A DNA stretch of 64,000 nucleotides from Actinomycetota bacterium (GTDB lineage Bacteria > Actinomycetota > Acidimicrobiia > Acidimicrobiales > Ilumatobacteraceae), in the NCBI GenBank assembly GCA_963169665.1, contig CAUJET010000062.1, positions 1-64,000 of the forward strand. The letters run 5' to 3'. Within the stretch, counting starts at the first letter, position 1. Every line of letters begins with the position of its first letter. A program made the position numbers and the translations under genes. Shown piece after piece: positions 25,746 to 34,626 of this stretch. The notes under the pieces were generated by a model that was not told the origin of the DNA, made no database searches, and was given only the letters and a program-made list of their open reading frames with translations.

Positions 25746-27044
25746 TCAGCCGTTCTTCGGCAGTTCGCTCCACGTCATCGTGCGGTCGTTGTTCGGCTCC
25801 TTCGGGAGGCCGAGCACCCGCTCGCCGATGATGTTGCGCTGCACCTGATCGGTGCCGCCGTAGATGGGCGGCGCCTGCGCGAACAGCGCCATCTCGGTGA
25901 TGTGGCCGAGGAACGGGTTGCCGGTCGCTGCGTCGAGGACCTTGCGGTGCTCGCCGTCGTAGGCGTGGAGGGTCCCGTACGGACCAGCGATCGCGAGCCC
26001 GAGATCGCGTGACTGGCGCACGATCTCGCTCATCGACAGCTTGGCGATGTTGCCGGCGCCGGGGAGGTCCTGGCCGCGTTCGCGCAATGCCTTCTGACGC
26101 AGCGTCGTGTACCGACCGATCTCGCCCAGGGTGTGCAGCTTCATCAGCTGCTGGCGCACCGTGGGGTCGCTGATCTTGCCGCTCGCCTTGGCCATCTCGG
26201 TGAACAGGCGTTGGGCGCCGGCGGTCATCGCGCCGCCACCGCCGCCACCGGCCGAACGGGGCTTGGTGACGAAGTCGCCGGCGCGCTTGACGAGGTCGCC
26301 GGCGATCGTGCCGGCGATCGCGGTCGCCTGGGGCGCACCGGCCCCGGCGCCGAGGCCGCTGCGCTCGTAGGCGAGCGTGGTGTTGGCGACGGCCCATCCG
26401 TTGTGGAGGCCGCCGACGAGCGCGTCGTCGGGCACCCGGGCGTCGCTGAGGAACACCTCGTTGAACAGCGCCCGACCGGTCATCTCGCGCAGCGGCCGCA
26501 CGTCGACACCCGACTGGTGCATGTCGAACGAGAACCAACTGATGCCCTGGTGCTTGGGGACGTCGGGATCGGTGCGGGCGATGAGCATGCCCATGTCGGC
26601 GACGTGGCCGCTCGAGGTCCACACCTTCTGGCCGTTCACCACCCACTCCTCGCCGTCGCGGATGGCCTTGGTGCCGAGCCCGGCGAGGTCGGAACCGGCG
26701 CCCGGCTCGCTGAACAGCTGGCACCAGCCCTGCGCGCCGGTGACGATCGGTTTCACGTACCGCTCGATCTGTTCGGCCGTGCCGTGGGTGGCGATGGTCG
26801 GCGCGGCGAGAAGCATGCCGAGGCCGCCGGGGGCGTTCAGTGCACCCTTCGCGGCGATGTGCTTGGCGATGGCGATCGCTTCGTTGCGGGCCACGTTGCG
26901 GCCGTATGCGGTCGTGGGCAGCGACGGTGCCGCCCAGCCGGCCAGGCCGAGGCGTTCCCACCATTCGCCGACGGTGAGGTCGGGGTCCCAGTTGGCGTCG
27001 AGCCAGGCGTCGAGTTCGTCGAGCAGTTCACTCATGGAACCCAT
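25746..27044 (-). CDS. Acyl-CoA dehydrogenase family protein
   Basis: About 432 residues of the acyl-CoA dehydrogenase fold: an all-helical N-terminus, the flavin-binding beta region (QLFSEPGAGSDLAGLGTKA, VVNGQKVWTSSG) and a C-terminal helical domain ending PPIYGGTDQVQRNIIGERVLG. It oxidises an acyl-CoA thioester at the alpha-beta bond with FAD. A Gly-rich insert (SAGGGGGGAMTAG) lies near residue 270 in the C-terminal half. ATG at 27044 has a -10-like CATCAT 6 bases upstream; ATG at 27035 is equally possible. It diverges from an SDR gene, so both may serve one degradative pathway, for instance of steroid or fatty acids. Confidence 0.9.
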   Translation of the reverse strand: MGSMSELLDELDAWLDANWDPDLTVGEWWERLGLAGWAAPSLPTTAYGRNVARNEAIAIAKHIAAKGALNAPGGLGMLLAAPTIATHGTAEQIERYVKPIVTGAQGWCQLFSEPGAGSDLAGLGTKAIRDGEEWVVNGQKVWTSSGHVADMGMLIARTDPDVPKHQGISWFSFDMHQSGVDVRPLREMTGRALFNEVFLSDARVPDDALVGGLHNGWAVANTTLAYERSGLGAGAGAPQATAIAGTIAGDLVKRAGDFVTKPRSAGGGGGGAMTAGAQRLFTEMAKASGKISDPTVRQQLMKLHTLGEIGRYTTLRQKALRERGQDLPGAGNIAKLSMSEIVRQSRDLGLAIAGPYGTLHAYDGEHRKVLDAATGNPFLGHITEMALFAQAPPIYGGTDQVQRNIIGERVLGLPKEPNNDRTMTWSELPKNG

Positions 27045-27113
27045 CGTGGCATGATGCGCCCGGGCCGGATTCATCGAGGGTCGGGCCGTCCTGGGGAGTC
27101 GAGGGGATCTGTG

Positions 27114-28076
27114 ATGGAACGATTCGAAGGCCGCGTCGCGGTCGTCACCGGTGGTGGGACGGGCATGGGTCGCGAGCTCGTGCGTCAGCTCGCCGCAGCG
27201 GGTGCGCACGTCGCGATGTGCGACGTGTCGGCGGACAACATGGCCGACACGCAGGCCCTCGCCGAGGCCGATGCGGCGCCCGGCGTACGCATCACCGCCG
27301 TCGTGGCCGACGTGTCCGACGAGTCCCAGGTGCTCGCCTTCCGCGACGCCGTCGCCGCCGCACACGGCCCGGCGCTACACCTGCTGTTCAACAACGCAGG
27401 GATCGGCGGCGGGGGCAGCTTCGTCGCCGATGACCGTGGCGAGTGGGAACAGACCTTCGACGTCTGCTGGGGTGGCGTCTACCTGTGCACCCGCGCGTTC
27501 ATGCCCATGCTGCTCGCCGCCGACGCGGGGCACGTCGTCAACACCAGCAGCGTCAACGGGTTCTGGGCCTCGCTCGGCCCGTCCATCCCGCACACCGCGT
27601 ACAGCGCCGCCAAGTTCGCGGTGAAGGGCTTCACCGAGGCGCTGATCAACGACTTCAAGGTGAATGCGCCGCACCTGCAGGCCTCGGTCGTCATGCCGGG
27701 TCACGTGGGCACCTCGATCGTCATCAATTCCCAGAAGGCGTTCGGCCGCGACCCCAAGGAGCTGAGCGACGAGCAGATCGCCCAGATGCGCGAACGGCTC
27801 GCCAAGCGCGGCCTCGACCTGTCGTCGGCCAGCGACGAGGACATCCGCACCGGGCTGCAGTTCCAAGCCGAGCAGTTCCGCGACGCGGCCCCGCTCACCG
27901 CCGCGCAGGCCGCCACGATCATCCTCGACGGCGTCCGGGCCGGGGAGTGGCGCATCCTGGTGGGCGACGACGCACATGCGCTCGACGAACTCGTGCGGGC
28001 ACATCCCGAGGAGGCCTACGACGAGCGGTTGGTCGAGCGCCTCAGGGCACGAGGGTTGTTCCAGTTCGCCCTGTAG
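27114..28076 (+). CDS. Short-chain dehydrogenase/reductase
   Basis: A 320-residue SDR with the Rossmann dinucleotide motif TGGGTGMGRE near the N-terminus, the NNAG motif (LLFNNAGIGG), the catalytic Ser (NTSSVNG), and YSAAK for Tyr and Lys. It is longer than the usual 250 residues, with a C-terminal extension (about 220-320) that reads AKRGLDLSSASDEDIR. It uses NAD(P)H to reduce or oxidise an alcohol or ketone. GAGGGGAT lies 5 bases upstream. The divergent acyl-CoA dehydrogenase suggests lipid or steroid breakdown, but the substrate is unknown. Confidence 0.9.
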   Translation: MERFEGRVAVVTGGGTGMGRELVRQLAAAGAHVAMCDVSADNMADTQALAEADAAPGVRITAVVADVSDESQVLAFRDAVAAAHGPALHLLFNNAGIGGGGSFVADDRGEWEQTFDVCWGGVYLCTRAFMPMLLAADAGHVVNTSSVNGFWASLGPSIPHTAYSAAKFAVKGFTEALINDFKVNAPHLQASVVMPGHVGTSIVINSQKAFGRDPKELSDEQIAQMRERLAKRGLDLSSASDEDIRTGLQFQAEQFRDAAPLTAAQAATIILDGVRAGEWRILVGDDAHALDELVRAHPEEAYDERLVERLRARGLFQFAL

Positions 28077-28097
28077 GTCCCGTTCGGGTGGGACCTA
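28074..28097. terminator. Hairpin over the SDR stop codon
   Basis: TAGGTCCC / GGGACCTA forms an 8-bp stem with an 8-base loop. The TAG is the stop codon of the SDR gene. It is a plausible terminator. Confidence 0.55.
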
Positions 28098-28182
28098 GTG
28101 CCCTGCTGGCGGTTCGTCGCCGACCGTACGTTGACGGTGGAAACGACGAGCGCGCCGAGGGGGCGCAGAAAGCGAGTCCACC

Positions 28183-28572
28183 ATGTCGTACCCGCACGTC
28201 ATCGTCTGGCTCGACCACCAGAAGGCCACGATCATCGACTTCTCCGTCGACGACCAGCACGTCCTCAAGGTGGCATCGGCGAACCCGCGTCAGCTGCACC
28301 GCAAGTCCGGACCCATGGGGCCGGGGCGTGCGCCGGACGACAAGGCGTTCTTCGACGAGGTGGTCACGGCGGTGCAGGGGTCGTCGGAGATCCTGGTCGC
28401 CGGACCCGGGACGGCCAAGGTGGCGTTCATGACCGACCTGGAGAAGCGCCACCCGAAGGTCGCCAAGCAGGTCGTGGGTGTCGAATCGCTGGATCATCCG
28501 AGCGATGCGGAGCTGCTCGCGTTCGCCAAGCGGTACTTCCGTCGGGTGGATGCGTTGCGCGGCGACGTCTGA
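28183..28572 (+). CDS. Small baeRF/eRF1-like domain protein
   Basis: A 129-residue protein starting SYPHVIVWLDHQKATIIDF, a pattern shared with small proteins often named translational machinery protein or bacterial eRF1-like (baeRF). The central DKAFFDEVVTAVQGSSEILVAGPG and C-terminal HPSDAELLAFAKRYF also fit that group. The biochemical role of the family is not settled, with ribosome or stress links proposed. The ATG follows a weak AG-rich stretch. Neighbours give no further clue. Confidence 0.7.
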   Translation: MSYPHVIVWLDHQKATIIDFSVDDQHVLKVASANPRQLHRKSGPMGPGRAPDDKAFFDEVVTAVQGSSEILVAGPGTAKVAFMTDLEKRHPKVAKQVVGVESLDHPSDAELLAFAKRYFRRVDALRGDV

Positions 28573-28618
28573 CGGCGGTCCGTTGCGTCGTCGGCCGTGC
28601 TCGGCACAGTCGACATGC

Positions 28619-29833
28619 ATGAGTCCACGTCGATCGCGGCCCGTCATCCCGCCCGTCCGCGCATCGGCTGATGCGCGGACGGGCTGGCGGTTCGGCGCAA
28701 CGGTCGCCGTCGGTGTCGTGCTGCTCGCCGGCTGCGGCGGTGGCGAGGCGTCCGAGCCGTCGACCGGATCCGTCCCAGACGGTGAGGCCGCCGTCGTCGC
28801 ACCGTTCGACACGGTCGGTTCGCTGTCGAGCGATCCGCTGTCCGTCGATCCGCTCTCGACCGATCCGCTGGCGACCGACCAGGTGGCCACGACGCCTCCG
28901 TCGACGGTGACGCCGGCCGAATCGTTGCCGGTCCTCGCGTTCACGCCGCAGTCCGCCGGCCCGCTCGAGGTCACCGCGTCGCAGTGCACCGTCGACGGCA
29001 TCGCCGACGGGGTCTCCGGGGCGGCGATCGACTCGATCGCCTTCGATGCGAACCGGGCCTACGTGCCCGCCGAGGGTGGCGTCGCGGTCCTCTCGTTCGC
29101 CCCGGGTCCGGCGTGCTCGATGGTGCTCGACCCGACGGTCGGTGTCGGCGGTCTGCTCGCGACGGATGACGACGTCGATTCGGTGTCGGTGTCGTCATCA
29201 GGTCGCCTCGTCGCCACCGGCGTGTTCGGCAGCACGGTGTTCGACACGACGAGCGGCGGGTCGTACACGTGCGACGAGGCGACAGGCACGTCGGACATCC
29301 TCCCCGACGGCAGCGGTCTGGTCACCTGGTTCCCGGGGTCGCCGGTGGAGCAGTTCGACCTCACCGACGACGCGTGCGGCGCTGCGGCTCCGGTCGCGAT
29401 CCCCTCCGAGCTCACCGACGTCGTCTTCGTGGCCGCCGCATCCTCCGACGCCGGCGACCTGTTCATGGGTGGCGAGAGCCTCGACGGCTCGATCGTCGGC
29501 GTCCGCTCGATCGACGGCATGCTCCAGTGGAGGATCGGCAACGTGGAGACCGGCGGTCCGGGCTGGATCGGGTGGGTCCACGGCATGGCCCCGTGCAGTG
29601 GTGGGTACTGCCTGCTCGACACCAACACGGACAAGTTGATCGTGGTCGACGCCGTGGGGGCGCTGCGCGCCGAGTTCGCCGTCAGCGCATTGATCGGTGC
29701 CCGCATGTCGTACGCCGCGCTCGAGCCGGGGCCCGACGGCGCGCTCTACCTGCTCGCGACCGACAGCGCGGCCGACGGCGAAGGCGGCACGATCGACGGT
29801 GTGTACGTCGTCCGCATCGAGGTCGCCGGCTGA
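28619..29833 (+). CDS. Putative lipoprotein with beta-propeller-like repeats
   Basis: A 404-residue protein with a lipoprotein signal: membrane segment GATVAVGVVLLAGCGGGE with lipobox LAGC, so the mature protein should be anchored to the outer face of the membrane. A low-complexity linker with DPLS/DPLA repeats (SSDPLSVDPLSTDPLATD) follows. The rest (about 100-404) has repeated short beta segments such as GGVAVLSFAPG, VDSVSVSSSGRLVATG and LYLLATDSA, resembling a YVTN/WD-type propeller. I do not recognise a catalytic site. The ATG lies in a short gap after the baeRF-like gene. Confidence 0.7.
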   Translation: MSPRRSRPVIPPVRASADARTGWRFGATVAVGVVLLAGCGGGEASEPSTGSVPDGEAAVVAPFDTVGSLSSDPLSVDPLSTDPLATDQVATTPPSTVTPAESLPVLAFTPQSAGPLEVTASQCTVDGIADGVSGAAIDSIAFDANRAYVPAEGGVAVLSFAPGPACSMVLDPTVGVGGLLATDDDVDSVSVSSSGRLVATGVFGSTVFDTTSGGSYTCDEATGTSDILPDGSGLVTWFPGSPVEQFDLTDDACGAAAPVAIPSELTDVVFVAAASSDAGDLFMGGESLDGSIVGVRSIDGMLQWRIGNVETGGPGWIGWVHGMAPCSGGYCLLDTNTDKLIVVDAVGALRAEFAVSALIGARMSYAALEPGPDGALYLLATDSAADGEGGTIDGVYVVRIEVAG

Positions 29834-29908
29834 CGAACGCCGTCACGAGCGGCGGCGCTCGAATCGCCACCGTCGGACCGGCGCGCACCCATCCGCTTGA
29901 ATGGCGCC

Positions 29909-31381
29909 ATGGACTACGGCGCGGTCGTGCAGGTGTCGGCGGCGGTCGCGGCGACACCGCAGCGCTCGGCGAAGATCGCCCTGCTCGCCGACCTGCTGCG
30001 TCACGTGCCACCCGGCGAGGCGCCGATCGTCGTCGGCTACCTCGTGGGCGAACCCCGGCAGGGCCGCATCGGCGTGGGTTGGGCCACCTTGCGCGACGCC
30101 CGGGTCGAACCGGCCGCGGCGTCCACGGTGCAGGTGGCCGAGATCGACGGGGTCCTCGATCGGCTGGCCGTCACGACCGGGTCGGGTTCACAACGGGCGA
30201 AGGAGGAGTTGCTCGTCGCACTCATGGAACGACTCACGGCCGACGAGCAGGTGCACCTCGTGCGCACCATGACCGGCGAGATGCGCCAGGGCGCCAACGA
30301 CGGGGTGGTCGCCGAGGCGGTGGCCAAGGCAGCGGGTGTCCCGTCGGCCGCGCTCCGCCGTGCCGCGATGCTCCTCGGCGACCTGGGTGCAGCGGCTGCA
30401 CGCGCGCTGGCGGGTGACGATCTCGACATCGGGCTCACGCCGTTGGTCGCCGTGCAGCCGATGCTCGCCACGACATCGGTGAGCGCGAGCGATGCGCTCG
30501 TGGCCACGGGGCCCGCGAGTGTCGAGTGGAAGCTCGATGGGATGCGGGTGCAGGCCCACAAGGCCGGCGATCGGGTGCGCCTGTTCTCGCGGGGCTTGAA
30601 CGACGTCACGGCAGCGTTGCCCAACGTCGTGGCCGTCGTCGCCGCGTTGCCGGCCGCGTCCGTCGTCCTCGACGGCGAGTCGCTCGGCCTCGACGAGGAC
30701 GGCCGCCCCCGCCGGTTCCAGGACACCATGAGCGGGCTCGACACCACCGGGGCGTTCTTCTTCGACGTGTTGCACGTCGACGGTGCGTCGCTGATCGACG
30801 AACCGCTGTCGGCGCGGTCGTCGGTGCTGCGAACGCTCGTCCCGCCGTCGCTGGTGCTGCCGTCGATCCAGACCGACGACGGTGTCGTCGCCGACGCCTT
30901 CGCCGAGGAGGCGGTTCGCGCCGGGCACGAAGGTGTGGTCGTCAAGGCGCTCGACTCGCCGTACCAGGCGGGCCGCCGGGGCGCGACGTGGCGCAAGGTG
31001 AAGCCGGTGCACACGCTCGATCTCGTCGTGCTCGCTGCCGAGTGGGGTCACGGTCGACGAACCGGCTGGTTGAGCAACCTGCACCTGGGTGCTCGAGGTG
31101 CGGACGGCTCCTTCGTCATGGTGGGCAAGACGTTCAAGGGACTCACCGACCAGTTGCTGCAGTGGCAGACCGTCGAGCTGCAAGCGCTCGCGATCGCGAC
31201 CGAGGGCATCACGGTGCACGTGCGACCGGAAATGGTCGTCGAGATCGCGCTCGACGGTGTGCAGGTGTCGCGTCGGTATCCGGGAGGTGTCGCGCTCCGA
31301 TTCGCCCGCGTGCGGCGCTATCGCCCGGACAAGGCGGCAGGCGAGGCCGACACCATCGAACGTGTGCAAGGGTTGCTCTGA
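29909..31381 (+). CDS. ATP-dependent DNA ligase
   Basis: About 490 residues. An N-terminal helical DNA-binding domain (1-195) is followed by the nucleotidyltransferase domain with the adenylated lysine in EWKLDGMR (Lys at about 208), LFSRGLNDVT, VVLDGES, EGVVVK and TWRKVKP, and an OB-fold C-terminus (VGKTFKGLTDQLLQW, RRYPGGVALRFARV). This fits actinobacterial LigB-like ligases, which seal nicks with ATP beside the essential NAD-dependent LigA. The ATG used begins MDYGAVVQ; an in-frame TTG lies 12 bases earlier. It overlaps the next nuclease gene by its stop codon, suggesting a shared DNA-repair or nucleic-acid role. Confidence 0.93.
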   Translation: MDYGAVVQVSAAVAATPQRSAKIALLADLLRHVPPGEAPIVVGYLVGEPRQGRIGVGWATLRDARVEPAAASTVQVAEIDGVLDRLAVTTGSGSQRAKEELLVALMERLTADEQVHLVRTMTGEMRQGANDGVVAEAVAKAAGVPSAALRRAAMLLGDLGAAAARALAGDDLDIGLTPLVAVQPMLATTSVSASDALVATGPASVEWKLDGMRVQAHKAGDRVRLFSRGLNDVTAALPNVVAVVAALPAASVVLDGESLGLDEDGRPRRFQDTMSGLDTTGAFFFDVLHVDGASLIDEPLSARSSVLRTLVPPSLVLPSIQTDDGVVADAFAEEAVRAGHEGVVVKALDSPYQAGRRGATWRKVKPVHTLDLVVLAAEWGHGRRTGWLSNLHLGARGADGSFVMVGKTFKGLTDQLLQWQTVELQALAIATEGITVHVRPEMVVEIALDGVQVSRRYPGGVALRFARVRRYRPDKAAGEADTIERVQGLL

Positions 31382-32184
31382 TGCGCGTCATGACCTGGAA
31401 CCTCTGGTGGCGGTTCGGGCCGTGGGAGCAGCGGGCAGCTGCGATCCGCCAGGTGATCGCGGCCGAGGCGCCCGACATCGTGTGCCTGCAGGAGGTGTGG
31501 AGCCTCGACGGCGACTCGATCGCGTCGTGGCTCGGCGCCGAGCTCGGGTACCACGCCGCGATCACCGACGACCCGTTCGCGGGCAGGCGTCCCGATGGTG
31601 GTGCCGGGTTCCACAACGCGATCCTGTCCCGCGAGCCGTTGGCCGATGTCGTGAGCCATCCACTGCCGCGTGAGGACGGTTCGCCCGGCCATCGCCGCGC
31701 GCTGTCGGCCCGGACGGTCGCTGCCGGGCTGACGTGGCCGGTGGTGTCGACCCATCTCGATCACCGCTTCGACGAGTCGGCGGTGCGCCAGGTGCAGGCC
31801 GATGCGTTGTTGCACGTGGTCGCCGAGGTGCGCGGCGATCCCGATCACGAGCCTCCGACCATCGTGTGCGGCGACTTCAACGCACCGCCCGACAGCGACG
31901 AGGTGCGGCTGCTCACCGGGCGTCGTGCGAGCCGGGTGCGCAACCTGGTGTTGAGCGACTGCTGGGAGCAGGTCGGCGACGGCCCGGGCGCCACGTGGCG
32001 CAGCGACAACCCGTACCAGTCGGCGACGGCCTGGCCCAACCGGCGCCTCGACTACGTGTTCGTCAGTTGGCCGCGGCCGAAGCCGCTCGGCAATCCGGTG
32101 CGGGCGCATCTGGCCGGCATCGAGCCGGTCGACGGCGTGGTCCCGAGCGACCACGCCGCCGTCGTCGTCGATCTCCACACCTGA
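31381..32184 (+). CDS. Endonuclease/exonuclease/phosphatase family protein
   Basis: A 267-residue EEP-fold protein. Metal and catalytic motifs are TWNLWWRF (Asn), VCLQEVW (Glu), STHLDHR, CGDFNAPPDS (Asp, Asn) and the C-terminal PSDHAAVV (Asp-His). Such enzymes cut phosphodiester bonds in DNA, RNA, lipids or nucleotides. The ATG overlaps the ligase stop (TGATG), so the two are made together and it may act in DNA repair. A palindromic repeat begins 7 bases after its stop. Confidence 0.9.
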   Translation: MRVMTWNLWWRFGPWEQRAAAIRQVIAAEAPDIVCLQEVWSLDGDSIASWLGAELGYHAAITDDPFAGRRPDGGAGFHNAILSREPLADVVSHPLPREDGSPGHRRALSARTVAAGLTWPVVSTHLDHRFDESAVRQVQADALLHVVAEVRGDPDHEPPTIVCGDFNAPPDSDEVRLLTGRRASRVRNLVLSDCWEQVGDGPGATWRSDNPYQSATAWPNRRLDYVFVSWPRPKPLGNPVRAHLAGIEPVDGVVPSDHAAVVVDLHT

Positions 32185-32190
32185 CCGGTT

Positions 32191-32232
32191 TGCGGACCAG
32201 CAGTGGTCGTCCACGACCACGAACGGTCCGCA
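32191..32232. repeat. Palindromic repeat, copy 1
   Basis: A 42-base near-palindrome: TGCGGACC, agca, GTGGTCGT, cc, ACGACCAC, gaac, GGTCCGCA. Both arms pair perfectly. A 58-base segment around it (32183-32240) recurs in direct orientation 649 bases further on with only a few changes. It follows the EEP nuclease stop and could also end transcription. Confidence 0.9.
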
Positions 32233-32233
32233 A

Positions 32234-32768
32234 TCAAGCGGCCGGCGTCCGTCGGGCGATGAGCACGCCCAGATCGGCGGCGACCTCGACCCGCTCGCAG
32301 AAAACTGTCGAGCGCTCGCGCTGCAGCGTCGCGCCCATCGGCGGCGGCGATCTGGATCAGCGCGACCGGTTCGAGCGCGCACGACATGCCGTCGACGAGT
32401 CGTCGGTGCTGGTCGCCGAAGAGCGCCGACCGATGGACCTCGACGGCTGGGAGCGAGCGAACATGGTGCCCTGACGCACCGGACACGACGATCCGTTCGT
32501 CACGGTCGTAGCCGTCGAAGCCGTGCAGCCGCGCCGCGGTCGCGTGACTCACGAACGCGTGCGGTCCGGCGGCGAGCAGGGCAGCCCGCACGTCGCGCCG
32601 CCACGACCCAGGGGCCGACGACAACCCGATCACGCCACCGCCCAGCTGCCCCCACTCGCCGGTCGCGAGACGCTGACGGCGAACGCCTCGAGACACGCCG
32701 AGGTCGTCGAGCTGGCCGATGGTGGCGAGCCCGTCCTGGGCCGCGAACAGCGCAGCGACCGGTCTCAT
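32234..32768 (-). pseudogene. Truncated AbiEi-like antitoxin gene remnant
   Basis: Reading from ATG at 32768, about 155 residues match the N-terminal half of AbiEi-type antitoxin-domain proteins: a winged-helix start (MRPVAALFAAQDGLATIGQL, GVSRGVRRQRLATGEW) then LLAAGPHAFVSHATAARLHG and EVHRSALFGDQHR. After ALDSFLRAGR the reading turns into basic, frame-slipped sequence and runs through the palindromic repeat. The C-terminal half, often an endonuclease-like domain, is missing. In the other frame a short run ending FCERVEVAADLGVLIARR and a TGA at 32234 looks like the end of a different protein. The gene therefore appears broken or chimeric. No toxin partner is visible. Confidence 0.6.
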
Positions 32769-32839
32769 GTCCCGTGACGTCACGCTCCACAGACCGACAG
32801 CCGCGGCGCTCGCTCGAAAGACGACCCGTCCGACCGGTT

Positions 32840-32881
32840 TGCGGACCAGCAGTGGTCGTCCACGACCACCAACGGTCCGCA
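32840..32881. repeat. Palindromic repeat, copy 2
   Basis: The same structure as the copy at 32191-32232, with one base changed in the inner spacer (caac for gaac). It lies 15 bases beyond the stop of the reverse-strand ABC permease gene, so each copy abuts the end of a gene running into the interval. Confidence 0.9.
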
Positions 32882-32896
32882 CTCGAGCAGGCGGTG

Positions 32897-33700
32897 TCAG
32901 CTCGAGATGTCCTTGGTGGTGAAGTTGGCCCAGGCGGCGCCGAGGAACACGGCGACGTACACGGCCTGCAGCAGGATGCCCTCGTTCACGTCGCGCCAGA
33001 GGATCGGGTCGCGGTAGAAGTCGACGAACTTGAGCCAGTAGTGCGTGGGCAGGAACGGCTGGATCACCTCGGTCGCCTCGATCAGGTCGAGCACCTGCGA
33101 TCCCACGAACGCGGCGAGCGTGGCGAGGCTGGCGGCCAGCGGCGAGTCGGTACGTGTCGACGCGAACAGCGCGATCGCACCGAGGCCGAGCATCGACCAG
33201 CCGATGTACAAGATGGCCATCACCGTGCGCGTGAACGTCTCGAACGGGCTGAGCTCGGTGGCCGAGATCGACGACAGCGGGCGGATGCCGAACAGCACGA
33301 TGCCGGCCAGGAGCGCCACCAACGCCACCACGATCACGGCCAGGAAGATGAACACCACGACCGTCGCGAGCTTGGCGGTGAGGAGACGGCTGCGGCCGAC
33401 GGGGCGGGTGAGCAGGTAGCGCAGCGTGCCCGTGGCCGCCTCGCCGGCGACGGTGTCGCCGCCGATGACCGACACGGCGATCGGCAGGAACAGCGGCAGG
33501 ATGATCGCGAGCGCGGCCGCGGGGAACAGCAGACCGTTGTTCAGCACCTCCGACAGCAGTGCCGGGCCTTCGCCGGGACGGGGAGCGAGGCCGCTCGCCT
33601 TGACGAAGATGCCGACGATGACGGGCAGCCCGGCGAGCAGGGCGATGGTCACCCAGGTGCGCGGGCGGCGCAAGAGCTTGGACAGCTCGACGCGGATCAT
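32897..33700 (-). CDS. ABC-2 type transporter permease
   Basis: A 267-residue membrane protein with about six hydrophobic segments, for example TWVTIALLAGLPVIVGIFV, FPAAALAIILPLFLPIAVSV, VVVFIFLAVIVVALVALL and ILYIGWSMLGLGAIALFA. The start MIRVELSKLLRRPRTW is typical of ABC-2 permeases (NatB/YhaP-like). Its ATG overlaps the ATPase stop by four bases, and the two should form one exporter. The third, upstream gene encodes an envelope RseB/LolA-like protein. The exported substrate is unknown. Confidence 0.88.
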   Translation of the reverse strand: MIRVELSKLLRRPRTWVTIALLAGLPVIVGIFVKASGLAPRPGEGPALLSEVLNNGLLFPAAALAIILPLFLPIAVSVIGGDTVAGEAATGTLRYLLTRPVGRSRLLTAKLATVVVFIFLAVIVVALVALLAGIVLFGIRPLSSISATELSPFETFTRTVMAILYIGWSMLGLGAIALFASTRTDSPLAASLATLAAFVGSQVLDLIEATEVIQPFLPTHYWLKFVDFYRDPILWRDVNEGILLQAVYVAVFLGAAWANFTTKDISS

Positions 33701-34626
33701 CGGATGTCCCCGTGTCCGGTGCGTTCGAGGAAGACGTCCTCGAGCGTGGGACGTTCGATGATCAGCTCGCGGACGCGGATGTCGTCCTGCACGAACGCCT
33801 TGTTCAGCAGCTCCGGGGGTCGATCGCCGATGTTGACCCGCACGGTGTGCGCATCGACGGGCAGGTACCGGAACGGCCCGTCCTGCAACGCCCTCACGGC
33901 GCGTTCGAGGTCGGGGGTGACGACGCGCACCCAGCCGGTGGGGGCGAGGAGATTCCCGACGTCGTCCTGGGCGACGATGCGTCCGGCCGACATCATCGCC
34001 GCCCGTGTGCAGATGAGCTCGACCTCTGCCAACAGGTGTGACGACAGCATGATCGTGGTGCCCTCGCGTACGAGTTCGACGAACATCGTGCGCAGCTCGT
34101 GGATGCCCTGTGCATCGAGGCCGTTGGTCGGCTCGTCGAGCACGAGCAGACGTGGCGTGCGCAGCAGCGCGGAGGCGAGTCCCAACCGCTGGCGCATGCC
34201 GAGCGAGTAGGCCTTCACGGGACGGTCGCCGACGTCGTGCAGGCCGACGCGGTCGATGACGTCGCGGACGCGTTGGCGGCGGGTCTTCTTCGGTCCTCCT
34301 GACCCGGCACCGTCGAAGATCATCAGGTTCCGCTCGCCCGACAGGTACGGGTAGAACGCTGGGCCTTCCACCATCGTGCCGACACCCTCGAGCGCGTGCG
34401 GCGAGTGGAGGTTCACCTCGTGGCCGAGCACCTCGATGGATCCCGACGTCGGCGCGATCAACGACAGCAGCATCCGGATGGTGGTGGTCTTGCCCGCGCC
34501 GTTCGGTCCGAGGAAGCCGTAGAGGTCGCCTTCGCGCACGTCGAGATCGATGCCGTCGACAGCGAGCAGGCCGCCGGGGAACCGTTTCGTGAGTGCGGAC
34601 GTGCGCACCACGCTGGTCACGCTCAC
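33697..34626 (-). CDS. ABC transporter ATP-binding protein
   Basis: A 309-residue ATPase with Walker A GPNGAGKTTT, Q-loop region, signature YSLGMRQRLGL, Walker B RLLVLDEPTNGLD and the switch His in LSSHLLAE. The C-terminal extension (about 225-309) is common in ABC-2 drug/antibiotic exporters. GTG at this position overlaps the upstream gene's stop, and the permease start overlaps its own stop, so the three genes are one operon. It energises export through the permease encoded next. Confidence 0.93.
   Translation of the reverse strand: MSVTSVVRTSALTKRFPGGLLAVDGIDLDVREGDLYGFLGPNGAGKTTTIRMLLSLIAPTSGSIEVLGHEVNLHSPHALEGVGTMVEGPAFYPYLSGERNLMIFDGAGSGGPKKTRRQRVRDVIDRVGLHDVGDRPVKAYSLGMRQRLGLASALLRTPRLLVLDEPTNGLDAQGIHELRTMFVELVREGTTIMLSSHLLAEVELICTRAAMMSAGRIVAQDDVGNLLAPTGWVRVVTPDLERAVRALQDGPFRYLPVDAHTVRVNIGDRPPELLNKAFVQDDIRVRELIIERPTLEDVFLERTGHGDIR

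Noticed and set aside
26133..27113. The forward open frame extending the SDR upstream by about 325 codons
   Set aside because: The extension is antisense to the acyl-CoA dehydrogenase; the SDR's own start with a ribosome site is at 27114.
32774..34210. A 478-codon forward frame across the ABC permease and ATPase genes
   Set aside because: It is antisense to two clear ABC genes and has no domain; it is a shadow.
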